Notes: generated by a model not told the origin, from the letters alone. Shown: positions 22,756 through 34,020, counted from the first letter of the stretch. The stretch: 64,000 nucleotides of DNA from Gymnothorax reevesii (GCA_029721435.1 CM056578.1:15140411-15204410); one strand, 5' to 3'. Numbers and translations: made by a program.

Positions 22756-24424
22756 TTCTTCGTAGGCTGCAGCTTACGCTTCGAGATGAACCCTTTGTCT
22801 CTTACCTTAAATGTGAGTCCGGCGGATGGAATTGAGCGACGGTCCCTAAAAATGCAGCCTTCGAAGGATGCAGCCTAGGCTTTGAGAAACGGCCTAGGTG
22901 TCTTTTTACTGCCATCCTCTGTCAGATTGTTTCCCGTGCTGCTATTCTCTTGCCTTGTATTCATTGAGTTCTGATTCTGACTGGATTGCTCGACTTCTGA
23001 TTTTTGGTTTGCCCTTTTTTTGGATTAATTGTTGCATCTGTGTGTTGACCTTTTTCTGCCCGACCTCGCTTTTTTTTTTTTGTGGATTGCTGCCCTGTTA
23101 CCGATTCAGACTGTCCTTTGGCTTATGAGTTTGCTTCTCCCACAAACCCTCGCCTGTGTACCGGATCTGTTTCTGCTAGCTACGATTTCGGTGATTGCAG
23201 CCCTGGTTACAAACTCTGCTCTATCCCATTGGAATCTGATTTTTGGATTGCGGACTCTGTACTGTTGCCGACTACCCTGCATGGGTTACCCCCCTCCCCC
23301 CCTTGCTCAATAAAGCTCCTCTTTTTGCAATCCTGTGTTCTCTCATTTGGTTCCAGATCGCTACCTCACATTGTCTTAGTTTTTTCCATGTTTTACATTT
23401 TGCCATCGTCACATTTCGGTTCATGTTTTCCATCATGCATTGCACTTTGTCTTCCCCGTCTGGCCTCTTGTCACAGCCCCAGTCCTGCGTGTTACTCTTC
23501 GGGTGGTTTATTGGATTTTGGATTTCAACCTTCCAATCTCGTTTACTTCGCCTTACTTTTCTATCTTACTAACCATACTAACAGTTATTTTCGCTAGAAG
23601 TTACTAACCAACTAACCTTGTATATAATACTAACAAGCACCTAGGGATTGTATAGTTTCACTTAATTGATTAACAACCTCTTAGCACTTGCCCTGTTCTA
23701 GTCTCTGCCTCTTGTCTCTCCCTGATTATCTTTGCATTTTCTGTGGAAGCTCCACGTCTTTCTCACGTTGTCCTTTATCTGTGCGCATTAGAACTCCTTA
23801 ACTGGAACTGTATGTCTTTGTATCGGTTTTTCCCGTGATCCCTGTCCGCATCTTGGCTTCTGCCAAATTGCACATGATTAGGTTCTCCATGTGCTGCTCC
23901 CTTGTAATCAGTCTGACTGTTTGCACCTGTGCCTCTCACCATGTGATCTCCCTGGAAATGTATATTAGGTGTCTTTTCACAGCTACTCTCCGTAAGATCG
24001 TTTTCCTCAGTCTTCTTGTGCCATAGTTAATTTCGCCTTTTACTCAGTGTTTATCCTTCTGACTGGACTGCACGACTTCAATTTTTGCCTTTGATTTTGG
24101 ATTATTGTTTTATCTGAGTTTTGACCTTTTTCTGCCCGACCACGAGATCTTTGTTTGCTGCCCTGGTTAAGATTCGGATTACGCCCTTTGGATTCTGATT
24201 TTGCTTCTTTGACATTCCTGTACCTGTGAACCAGACCCATTTCTGTCCGACTACAATTATTGTGATTGCTGCCCTGGTTTTCGAGTATTTTTGCCCAACT
24301 GGATTTTGATTTTTGTACTTTTGCCTTCTGCCCTGCGGGGGTCCTTCCCCCTTTTTTAATAAAGTAAGTTCTACTGCATTGCCTGGTTCTCGCGACTGGT
24401 TCCTGATCGCACCATTAAATTCAC

Positions 24425-24956
24425 AGGATATTGAAAAATTTCACTATGAAATAAAAGCGTGTCGATCTGCAGCCAGTGCAACAATTCCATCTAGAAAAAT
24501 TGGAGAGGGTACTGGTGGTATGGCTGGGTGGAACGATCTGGTCAAGGACGAGTGGCAAAGGGCTCTGTTTTGGCACCAGATTTGGATGGACAGTGGTAGA
24601 CCCAGGTACGGCATTATTGCTGATATAAGAAGCCGCACGAGAGCTCAATACCATTATGCAATCAAATCCTCCAAACAACAGTGCGATAGAATTTTGGAAA
24701 ATAAACTGGCATCCTCTGTAAATCAGGGCTCGAGCAGGGAATTTTGGAGAGAGATTAAAAAAAAAAAAAAAGCCAGAGGAATGAGTAAACCTGTTTTGCC
24801 TAATACAGTAGATGATAAGGTGGGGAAAGATGAAATAGGATAGGTATTTGCCAAGACATTTATGAACCTTTACAATAGTGTGTCCTTTGATATTGACAAA
24901 CTTAAGCAATTACAGTTGATATGGATTGATATGGATGACTTGATTAGGCAGAAATG
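24425..24956 (+). pseudogene. LINE ORF2 middle part, between endonuclease and RT
   Basis: Resumes after the insertion with DIEKFHYEIKAC, IPGWN-like MAGWNDLV, QRALFWHQIWMDSGRP, RARYHYAI-like RTRAQYHYAIKSSK, and FWREIKKKKK, the conserved linker between endonuclease and RT. A TAG stop lies at about 24841. The next residues (VFAKTFMNLYNSVSFDID) are still homologous in the same frame, up to the hAT insertion. Confidence 0.85.
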
Positions 24957-24964
24957 CTGTAGGG

Positions 24965-25573
24965 CAGGGGTTCCCAAACTTTTCCAAATCAGGGCCCACT
25001 TGAAAATCTAAAAAATGTCCGCAGCCCACCTTTGTCCTATAAACAGTACATAGACGAAATTATGCATTCTCAGAACACTTAACAGCAACAATAATTGTTG
25101 TTGTTGTTAAGAAAATAAAATAAATAAAAAACAACAACAACAATAATTGTTGTTGTTGTTTTTTATTTATTTATTATTATTATTATTATTATGATTATAA
25201 AGATTCAGGATTTAAATGAAAGCTGGGGGATAAAGGAAGCCCAAACTTTTAATCTGTGGTGTACACACAAGTCAGAATTAATTATTGAACACAGTACGTG
25301 CTCCTCCATTTATGACCCCCGGTCATGATGACCAGAAAGCTACGTTCCTATCATAAACCATATAAGGTTCCTAAAATATTGTTAGGTCAATAACACTCAA
25401 TAGGTTATTACTTCTAAATATTTTTTAAAATCATGCAATAAATATTTTACGATAAAAATCATAAAAAATAATATTTGCAAAAATGAATCATATTTTTAAT
25501 GACCTCTCACGGCCCACCTGCAGTACCACCACGGCCCACCAGGGGGCCGCGGCCCACACTTTGGGAATCACTG
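24965..25573. mobile_element. hAT-type MITE with perfect 8-bp target duplication
   Basis: It starts CAGGGGTTCCCAAACTTTTC and ends CACTTTGGGAATCACTG, a classic hAT terminal pair. CTGTAGGG flanks both sides (24957-24964 and 25574-25581). No transposase is present. The subterminal parts are rich in GGCCCAC. The interior has mirrored AAC/TTG repeats at 25087-25190. It interrupts the LINE RT region. Confidence 0.95.
25087..25190. repeat. Palindromic (AAC)n/(GTT)n and ATT repeat
   Basis: CAACAATAATTGTTGTTGTTG and its inverted counterpart flank an AATAAAATAAATAAAAA core, followed by TTATT repeats. The segment can fold into a hairpin. Confidence 0.85.
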
Positions 25574-25581
25574 CTGTAGGG

Positions 25582-27158
25582 GAAAGTGTTCAAAGAATCA
25601 TATTTTTACAGATACTGACGTTATGTAAGGGATACGACTTTTAAGGAAGGGTAAAAGTGACAGTCTGCCAGATATAATATCTGATAACTTCATGAATGCT
25701 AGTGATAAAATGGGTGTATACCTTTCTCTTCTGTTTAATCTTATGGTAAATCACAGTTATTGTTCAAGAGGGTTTGTGCCGAGTACGATAGTTCCTATCC
25801 CAAAAAATGCACGGAAATCACTGAATTCATCTGATAATTATCACGGGATATCCTTAAGTAGCATTATGGGGAAAGTGCTGGACCATGTTATTTCATCTAA
25901 GCACAAAGATGAACTGTCCTCGTCAGATGCCAACTTTGGCTTCAAGAAGGGACTATCGACCTCAACATGTAGCTTTGTGATCAATTAAGTAATTCAGTAC
26001 TATAATAATGACCTAGCTGTTTACTGTATCATGTGAGATGCCAGTAAGGCCTTTGACTGTGTCCACTATATAAGGTTATTCTGCACCCTTTGAAAAAAGG
26101 GATTGTGTCCTTGAATAGCCCGGTTCCTCGCTGCATTGTGCACATCTCACAGTTAATGTTTGGTGGGATGATCATGTATCATAAACTTTTAGAACTATGA
26201 ATGGTGTTAAACAAGGGGGAATCTTATCCCCTACATTATTTAATACCTACATAGATGAGCTTGTTATTAAATTAAAAGAGGCCGGATTTGGCTGTCATAT
26301 TGGTAATGTCGCCTGTGGAGCCTTTGGCTACGCTGATGACTTGATACTACTGGCACCGACAAAAACGTCTCTTAGGAAATTGTTCCAGATTGCTAAAAAT
26401 TATTCGGTCTGCTGCAGAGTGTCTTTTAATGCAAATAAAAGTACATTTTTGGTGTTTTTAGACTGGCCTGAGAGGGCAGTGTTGGATTTTGATGGCGTCG
26501 AACTGAGATCTTGTGACTTTGCAGTTCATCTCGGCATACCAATTGGGCCAAATGTAGGAAAGCTCCGAGTTGATACCTGTGTTAATGACCTTTACTGTAG
26601 ATCCAATCTTACATTTGTTCAGTTTAAACATGGTGACTTAGATGTTAAATACAAACTTTTTAAGACATTTTGTATGGTATTCAAGTCCTGGACTTGGCAA
26701 GTCCTAATATGGAATGCCTCTATACCGCTTGGCAGAAGTGTGTAAGACTAATTTTATCATTGCCATACAGGACTCATAATGTTTTAATTCCATACATTGT
26801 AAATGACCTTCTGGTGGAACAGCAAATTCAAAACCGTGTGTCTAAGTTTATCCACTCACTGCTTGTGTCTCCCAATGTATAAGTACAAACTTGCAAAAGA
26901 CTTGTAATCGGCGGCAGTTAGTCACCCTGCTGTAGAAATCTTAACGTGTTGTGCCATTGTCTTGGTATGAACACGTTTGATTTGCATGGCAATGAGAGTG
27001 CACTTTTATCCAGGCCAAAGCTGCCAGTCCGCGGAGACTATGAATGCAGGCGATTGGCTGGTCAGATCAGGGAATTGCTGTCAAGGAGACACTCGGGGCA
27101 CCATTTACTCTCGGATAATGAGATCAGGGAAATCCATAAGTACTTGTGTACAAATTAG
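25582..27158 (+). pseudogene. LINE ORF2 3' part: reverse transcriptase and C-terminus
   Basis: RT motifs appear in order over broken frames: VPSTIVPIPKN and NYHGISLSSIMGKVLDHVI (25780-25900), DANFGFKKGLSTS, then CDASKAFDCVHY (about 26034-26075). The B motif follows (GVKQGGILSPTLFNTYIDEL, 26200-26260), then the catalytic FGYADDLILLAPT with YADD at 26329-26340. The thumb region FNANKSTFLVF and a C-terminal segment ending EIREIHKYLCTN at 27158 complete it. YADD is intact, but frameshifts elsewhere inactivate it. Confidence 0.88.
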
Positions 27159-27303
27159 AGAGCTCAGCTAAAGACTTCCCAGATATTTTTTTTAATGTGT
27201 ATGTAAATTAATTGTTACTATGGAAGACTAATTATCTTTTGTCTAAACTTCTCCTGTATTGTGCAATTTATATGTGTGAATTGTGCGAAATAAAGACTAT
27301 ATG

Positions 27304-29315
27304 TATAAAAGGGGACATGTACAAAAAACAGTTATAAATCCAATATCATGTAACAGAACTGTATCAAAATACCCTCAAATGAAAGATGAAAGTCTGTTGT
27401 ATCGGGCTATCTGACCAAATGATTTTAAATTCAATTAAGATGTCAGATATTGTCCAATTTTAATATATGTCAATGAGATCTAAGTGAAGTGTCTACACAA
27501 TTTGGCTACATAGTTTAACCAATATCTAGAAATGGGAGTACTTCTCCTCCATCACCTTCTGAGAGTTTCATGGTCTTCTTAACAGTTTTTTTTCTCCCTT
27601 TCTTGAGGTGGGATGGGATCTAGTGGTTGCTGGGTTGGCTTGATGTTTGCCCTATGCTCCTATTTCTGATTTCTTTGTAAATAATCTTTGTGGCCAAGTC
27701 TCTGTAAAATATACGATAAAAACACATTGAAAACGGAGTTGAATGGACTGAGCCATTGCAAACCATGACACGCAACACATGATGGACATTGGATCTCCTC
27801 TTTACTCAAATCTGTGACATATTTTACCTTTTTATTTGAGGCAAGGCTTGCCCTTGTCACTCCAAAATCACAAGATGTGCCACACAGCTCCTGGGTCCAA
27901 GCAAGACCATTATATCTATTGTCATCGTATCAAATGACGTATAAGCACTAACCTGAATTACACTGCGATCACAAGCGCTGTGGATGGCTTCACAAAGTTA
28001 CCAAATCAGAATAATTCATGTTGACAAAACCGGTTTGATAAAAAGTGTAGATCTAGGATCAGTTTTCCCTGGTCTTAGCCTGACCATATTCATTGTGAGA
28101 CAAAAGGCTGAACTGATGCTAGACCAGAGCTCTTATTATAAATCATTTTATGAATACAGGCCTATATGTGTCTCATTGCCAAATTGCCAGGCTTCAGATT
28201 AGAAAGAGCTTTATTGATCTGTAGTTTCACTCTATATGAATGTCTTATTTTTTATATTTGAGGAGCGAAGCACGTAGAATTACAGCCCTTTAAATCAAAT
28301 TAGTATTACAGCCCTTTAAAACCACCAGCCTGGCTCCCAAGTTTGGCTTGAATTTGAAGCCATTGTAATGCAACTTTATTGCCTGGATAATCAGCAAAAG
28401 AACATTACCATGGATGGCTCACAGAAAAACTTCAGACCTTTGAGGGTAAGACGCCCTGCCAAGATCAGAGCACCAACATTTTTATTACGCACATGTATAA
28501 ACATCAAACTGAGGACATAATATTTTGTCCAGTACCGCAAATTTACCGCCAGCATGAGCCGTACTGTTACTTTTCAATTAGTCTGAGCTCAGAGGTGCAG
28601 TGGCTGTTAATCTGAAAGAGCACAGAAGAGATTATTCATGACGCAGTCCCATTAAACTGCGCAAAAACATTGTCTCCGCCACCACGGCCGTGCTGCTTTC
28701 CCGAGTTTCTATCAATTATGCTATCGCTTGCTCCATTACTCTTCTTTTATATTTCATTACAGTACATACACTTATGGAAATGAAGAAGAAAAGTGCACTG
28801 GTGTTGGATGTTAGACCATTAATGTGCTGTTTGATTTGGGAAACTCTGTCAAACTTGTCTGAGGAAAGTGTTCTCTCAGTTTTAACAGATCACTCCCATA
28901 CTGTCACAGGATCCAGAATGACAGTGGGGCAGTGAGTGCAGTGTACCGCCTAATTAGATTTGCCATCCTGGATTAAAGAATGGCAAAACTGTAACTATGT
29001 TGTGTATCACTCAGGAATCTAAATACACTCTTGTCAAGCAACTTTGTAATTCAGTGCTCTTCCTGTATATGAGAAAGACTGTGTAAATAAGCAAATCAGA
29101 TACAACAATGCAGCAGCAAAAATGCAGGAAATGTCCGGAAAACCTCAGAAATGTTACTGGATTGTAAATCACCACATTAAATCATGTCCCATCCAGGCAC
29201 TTTGATAATAGCATGTTGTGTGCCTATCACGATACAAAAAAAAAATAAAAAATCTAGCGTTCTGTATAATTGATCAAATGAATTTTTTCAACAATTGAGG
29301 ATGCTAGTGCTAAAA
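27304..29315. other. Intergenic, no gene recognised
   Basis: Non-coding on both strands as far as I can see. There are short possible repeat fragments (for example GATCTAGGATCAGTTTTCCC near 28050 and two ATTACAGCCCTTTAAA copies near 28280-28320). No long ORF, RNA gene or terminal repeat is supported. Confidence 0.45.
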
Positions 29316-30096
29316 GGGGGTCAAGTGCCATTTTGATGAAATTTGATTTAGTGCCATTTTTTAACACTAGATGTCTCTCTGCATCTTTCCTGTAAGTCTC
29401 ATTGAGCAGCATGTCTACCTGGTCATTTTAGAGGGATTTCACTTGTGCCAGAAGGTAGTCAAATCCATGCCTGGACAGCCCCATTTTGCATTGAAAGACA
29501 TTTAAATCCGAGATGGTGGCCCTCATGAAAAACATATGAAGTGCGCAACAAATGTCCAAATTTGGCCCATGTAGAGCATGAAGAGAAGTAAGTATTTTGA
29601 TTTTTCTGATGGTAAAGTCATAAAAAGAATAGTCTAATTTTATATTTCTGACACACCGACCCATTTCCTTATCAAGCTGTAGCCTGTGCCTACTGGGTTG
29701 ATAGGCAGGCAGGACTTTAACAAAGCCATAGCTACTGGGTGGGCCAGAAAATGTCTCCTGAACAACAAATCCATTAGTTTTGAAAAACACTCTAATTAAT
29801 CAGGGATTTTGGCAAAATAAGCCTGAAAATCTATTCCTGTACGTGTATAGAACTTTGTGAAAGCAAGAAGGGAGTCAAGTCCAAAGTGGACTTGACCCCA
29901 TTTTTGAATTATCAAATTAAAAAAGTGCCCAAAAAGTATGAATTTTTCAGATTTTTCACAAGAACTCATGCTCTTTCTGCTTGGTAAGGACAACTCTAAT
30001 GAAAATAGCGATGCATTGAGCAGTTTCCCCACATAGGTGGAAAAAAAAAATTTTTTGCTCATTTTCTCAAAATGTCACAGATGGCACTTGACCCCC
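29316..30096. mobile_element. MITE-like element with GGGGGTCAAGTGCCAT ends
   Basis: GGGGGTCAAGTGCCAT at 29316-29331 recurs inverted at 30081-30096. An internal palindrome (GGGAGTCAAGTCC AAAG TGGACTTGACCCC, about 29871-29903) is built from the same motif. The element may therefore be two abutting units. No transposase frame is recognised. Confidence 0.65.
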
Positions 30097-30540
30097 ATTT
30101 GTCTTGCAGCGGGAGGCGTTAAATTCAATATCATTAACATACAATAACAGACCAATGTGAGGTTGTGGGGAGAAGCGGTTGGTTCATGGTTTAAAAAAAA
30201 AAAACTGTAGGCAATATGTTGTTTCTGTCTCAGGGTCAGGTACAGACCATGAAATCCAAATACGGCCCTGGTTTTCTTTTCTCCGAGGTAATCAACTAAT
30301 TGACTAAACAATTAGTGCTTCTCATTAGCCAGACTGTCTTTATGAAGAATTTAAGCTGATTGCCAACAACCAGTAAACATCATAGAGGGAGATCTCTTCT
30401 TCTATGATGTTTATTTGCTTTTGGTAAAACCATCTTACTTTGTTCAAATCCCTTGGCTAAAGCACTAAAATAATTCTATGAATCCTTGACTTCCCATGAA
30501 AAATACTCCTTAATAACACTAGAGTGTTCAGGTGAACACG
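30097..30540. other. Intergenic, no gene recognised
   Basis: Nothing supported except a short imperfect inverted repeat near 30377-30413 (AACATCATAGAGGGAGA / TCTTCTATGATGTTT). Confidence 0.4.
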
Positions 30541-30660
30541 TGTCGCCTGCGAAGCAGTGTGACTACCAACTGAAAGTGTGACTACCGGACAGACAGACAG
30601 ACGGACAGACAGACGCTGGACAAAGTGATCCCTATGTGCCGCAACGCTTCGCAGGCGAAA
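30541..30660. repeat. Short element with TCGCCTGCGAAGC inverted ends and GACA repeat
   Basis: TCGCCTGCGAAGC (about 30543-30555) pairs with GCTTCGCAGGCGA (about 30645-30657). Between them are GTGTGACTACC twice and a (GACA)n tract. It is a short non-coding inverted-repeat unit. Confidence 0.65.
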
Positions 30661-30908
30661 CAAAAAGCATAATGCCTGAATGATTAAAATATGTAAATAC
30701 AATGCAAAACGAAGACAGATTAGCAATGATGGAATTAGATTTTGACTAGCAGTGGAGCGGATTCGCTTAATTTGATTTCTTGTTCGTTTTGAAGTTCAGA
30801 GCATGCAGAGTTATGGCACAGCTCCTTTAGGGAAAGGGTGAGGGTGGGGCCCACAAAGCAGGAGACAGAGACAGGTCTCCACAACTAACTCTAAAGATGT
30901 CATGTTTG

Positions 30909-30935
30909 GCCTGGGGGTGGGGGGGTGGGGGGATG
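30909..30935 (+). repeat. G-run tract, quadruplex-forming potential
   Basis: GGGGGTGGGGGGGTGGGGGG has at least four G-runs separated by single T's. A second G10 run lies at 31078-31088. Confidence 0.7.
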
Positions 30936-30939
30936 TGTG

Positions 30940-31372
30940 AGAGTGTGTGGATGTTTTTCTATCTATACTCTACTGAACCCCGTGGGTTAAAATTATTCCT
31001 CTGTATTCAACCCATCCTATAGTTTGGAGCAGTGGGCGGCCACAGAGCAGAGCCCGGGATGTGAGTGTGTGTGTGTTGGGGGGGGGGATGTGTGTATGAG
31101 GATGTTTCCCAACTGCTGGATGAACATAATGCAGTCTTGTCCATTCATTTCCTATGATGGTCATTTTGACCGGGAACACCAAGGGTGTAACAAAGTTGAA
31201 TAAATCTCTCAAAATTCTATGAAAATGGTGATCAGCAATTTGATATGTTCAGGTGCCTGGTGTGGAGGATATCATGCGATTTTGAGGCAATCGGATTAAA
31301 AGCACATCATTAATGTTTCAGGAAAGCTATAAAATCGGTCAGATTTGACCGAACACTGGAGGAGGGTTATTA
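30940..31372. repeat. Probable dispersed repeat (GGTCATTTTGACC type)
   Basis: Contains GGTCATTTTGACCGGGAAC and TCGGTCAGATTTGACCG, short palindromes typical of a DNA-element family I have seen in fish sequence. No transposase or defined ends. Confidence is low because only one copy is present here. Confidence 0.35.
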
Positions 31373-31968
31373 AAATTTCCATCCTTGCAGTCTCGAATCA
31401 AAGCATTTTTGCCACTATCACCTCTTAATCATCACAGAAGGAACATGGCGGCTTGCACGAGAGGTCTGTTACGAGACATTTAAATGCAGATTACTTGGTG
31501 TAAAAAAAATGGCTTATCATTTTGGATAGCAGAGATTATATACTTTATCAGGCAGTGAAGGTATACCATGCGTTTACTTTTCCTTTAATCAGGCAATCTC
31601 AAACAGGAACAGGCTGACTGCAATTTTGCATTATTAAAAAGTGTGAGGCAGGCTACAGAATATCTGTCTGAAAATCCAGGGGCGTTTGGGTTGAACAGGT
31701 TAACTCTTGCTTAATTAAATGCACATTTTGCCTTTATAATGACGTAGATATATGGTGGGGTGAAGTCCGAATTTGAAATCTGTGAATTATCAGCATTCAC
31801 CGTCGGCACATATATTTTGTGAACAATGATGTGAGTAATCCACATATTTCAACTATCGGTTTATTGTTGCATTTTAAACGGGACATATGAAAAACTCACC
31901 CTTTCAGTTCTTGTGCACATACGTCTGTTTGAGGTGTGTTTCATGAAAGCTGAATGAAAAGCTATGTG

Positions 31969-32103
31969 AGAGAGAACAAGCAGCACCTGTTAAGTGTGGA
32001 GCGCTCTCGGAGTGAACCTTTTGTTGATTATGAAAATGACTGAGGACTGAAAAGGTTCACTCCGAGAGCGCTCCATACTTAACAGGTGCTGCTTGTTCTC
32101 TCT
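31969..32103. repeat. Long hairpin: 54-bp arms, 1 mismatch, 27-nt loop
   Basis: The left arm 31969-32022 begins AGAGAGAACAAGCAGCACC. The right arm 32050-32103 is its reverse complement except for one position, where the pair would be G-T (a G-U wobble in RNA). The loop is 32023-32049. No target duplication is evident outside the arms. Sequence on both sides (31373-31968 and 32104-33240) is otherwise unremarkable. Confidence 0.95.
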
Positions 32104-32910
32104 GATTTAGTAAGACGGCAGTCATTCATCTGGACGCGTATTTGATGTATTTAAATCAACGTTATTCAAAATTGCAAACCTGTCAACCCTCACGCAAGTA
32201 GCCTATTTCTGTACTGAATTTAGCCCAAGATTTCATCGCTGTTAGATCGCATACGGAGAGAAACCGTGTCTTCAGTTGCCAGTTACGATAATTGGAAAAT
32301 ACGTCAATAAAGGAAAATGATTGAGAACTAGCCAGGACTAATTGTTGTCATAAAGGACATGTCTGTGTCCCCCCCAGTTCCCAGTTCTATCTGCGCCACT
32401 GGCTGTAGACATCAATTATGCTGGCTTCACAGATCCTGAGTTCACAAGCAGCACTTAAGTGTCATTGCATCATACTTAATTAATATGCAAAAAGACACTG
32501 CATTACAGAGTCCTGTACAACCCAGTAAGATTGCCCATTGCTTGCATCTCATCTTCATACCCGAATTGAGCCATTTTCATGTGGTCCTTGATTGGATACA
32601 GATCTGATAAGCACAAACACTCTTCCTCATCTCTTAAGATTCCATTTGATTTTATTTGAATAGCGGTTTTCACATGAGGACTGTCATAAAGACACTTTAG
32701 TGTCAGATTAACTTTTCTATGGTATCACTCCGGATATAAAGAACAACATCTGACCTATGAGCAGGATACTCTGCTTGAACACACTAGCAAAGGGAATTTT
32801 TCCTGCACAAAACTTGGGAATACAACTTGCTATTAGCTGCTTTAGACTGGAGGTATTCATTTCAAGAGATATGTCAGCCCTTATGCACTTCATTTCTACA
32901 GCTGCCAGCC

Positions 32911-32928
32911 AGCCCCCCCCCCCCCCCC
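32911..32928. repeat. Poly-C tract
   Basis: An uninterrupted run of about 18 C's after GCCAGCCAG. Tract length in the assembly may not be reliable. Confidence 0.85.
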
Positions 32929-33264
32929 AAAGTGACTCTGCTCAGTGATCTGGAATTGGTGTGGAGTACTCTAAAGATAGACTCAGAAATGTCCTCTGAA
33001 TGAATAGTCTCAGTATACAAAGACAACTTTTAGCTGAATGTATCTGACTGCTTCAATTTTTAATTAGTGCATAGTACAAGCACTAGAATGATTGCAGTGA
33101 TGTTTAAGTCAACTAGCCGACAGCTCTGCAGAGAATGTGCTGGGGTGGTAATGCGTAGCTGCCCGCCTCCACTCTGCAGGAGGTAGTTGAAATTACTTCG
33201 CTTTACAGCTCTTATTTCAGATACTTTTATTATGTGGTTGACCTCATGGCGTGACGCGTACTTA

Positions 33265-33602
33265 CTTACTAACACCTCACTTGTTCACACATTCTCACTC
33301 GCTGATGGGCTCACACACAGATGCACTCACTCTTACTCTTTCACTCACTGTCCCATTGACAAACTCTCTCACACTGATTCACTCACTCGCACCCACTGCT
33401 GCGCTCACTCTCACTCTTTCACTCAATCACACATTCACTGACTTGCTCACACTCACTCACTGATCCATTCGATCTCTCACTCATTCACTCATATTCCATG
33501 ACTGACTAACTCGCACATTGACAAAATCACTCATTCGTTCTCTCTCACTCATTGACTGACTAAATCACACACACTGATTCACTCACTCACTCACTCACTC
33601 AT
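33265..33602. repeat. (CACT)n-type degenerate microsatellite
   Basis: Over 330 bp built from CACTCACT, CTCACAC, TCACTGA and related words, ending in a pure (CACT)5 stretch near 33578-33600. Open frames here are low-complexity artefacts. Confidence 0.9.
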
Positions 33603-33734
33603 ATAAAGCAGGCTGAGGATTCTCAACAACGGGCAGTAAAAGACACTCAAGTAGCTGAAAGTTGGAGTTTGAAGCTTTGCTCGAACTCAACATTTAAGAA
33701 TTTAGACTGTTCCAAGACTAGTCGTCCATCAGGC

Positions 33735-34012
33735 CGGTGCTTAACCACGGTGTTGGTGGCAGGAAGCGGCCAGGAGTATTGCTACTCCCTCTGGATGGGA
33801 TGTCAGTCCATCGCAGGTACTGCCTCAGCTCTTAGTCAGGTTTCCCTGATAATTTGCTGGTACCCATTTATACACCAGGGTGAAGTGAGGCAACGTGGGA
33901 GTGAAGTGTTTTTCCCAAGAACATGCCGCAAAAGCTGTGGCAAGGACTTGAACTCAGAACCCTTTAATCCCAAGTCAAGCCAACATAACCACTGTGCTAC
34001 CACGTATCCCTA
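33735..34012 (-). mobile_element. tRNA-derived SINE, minus orientation
   Basis: Read on the minus strand it starts near 34012 with GTGGTAGCACAGTGGTTATG (A-box-like) and GGGTTCTGAGTTCAAGTCC (B-box-like). A non-tRNA body follows, running down to about 33735. This layout is diagnostic of a tRNA-derived SINE. The internal Pol III promoter looks partly kept, but activity is unlikely to be judged from sequence alone. Confidence 0.8.
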
Positions 34013-34020
34013 GCTCGGCA

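Larger units (their letters stand above)
18042..22894 (-). mobile_element. PIF/Harbinger DNA transposon with TAG duplication
   Basis: The ends are inverted repeats of about 70 bp. The left starts GGGTGCTTCTCAAAGCGTAG (18042) and the right, read inverted, starts GGCCGTTTCTCAAAGCC (22894). Inner parts share GGCTGCAGCCTTCGAAGG and GAATTGAGCGAC. TAG at 18039-18041 and 22895-22897 is the 3-bp target duplication typical of the superfamily. The second LTR-like copy at about 23960 (TATATTAGGTGTC) shows the uninterrupted site. The minus strand carries a HARBI1-like transposase relic. A + strand ORF at 19633-19929 is the only candidate for the second (Myb-like) Harbinger gene, but I see no clear motif in it. 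Confidence 0.9.
17148..24418 (+). mobile_element. LTR-like direct-repeat insertion in the LINE, 6-bp ATTCAC duplication
   Basis: ATTCAC occurs at 17142-17147 and 24419-24424, exactly at the LINE break, fitting a 6-bp target duplication. Without the Harbinger insert, the segment consists of two head-to-tail copies of a T/C-rich unit. Copy 1 is 17148-18041 plus 22895-23375, and copy 2 is 23376-24418. Shared landmarks are TTTTACATTTTGCCAT, ATCATGCATTGCACTTTGTC, CCTTGTATATAATACTAAC, TGACCTTTTTCTGCCCGACC and an AATAAAG signal (23309 and 24357). This looks like paired LTRs or a tandem solo LTR. No internal retroviral-type genes are present. Confidence 0.7.
15060..27303 (+). mobile_element. Non-LTR retrotransposon (APE-type LINE), split by nested insertions
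   Basis: ORF1 (15068-16220), an AP-like endonuclease and the start of ORF2 (16255-17141), the RT region (24425-26750) and the C-terminal region to 27158 all lie in one orientation and in the expected order. A 3' end with AATAAA (27289-27294) follows. The pieces are separated by a 7.27-kb insertion at 17148-24418 and a hAT element at 24965-25573. Frameshifts and stops show it is old. Confidence 0.85.

Noticed and set aside
33187..33463. Serine/threonine/leucine-rich open frames
   Set aside because: They come from the CACT-type simple repeat.
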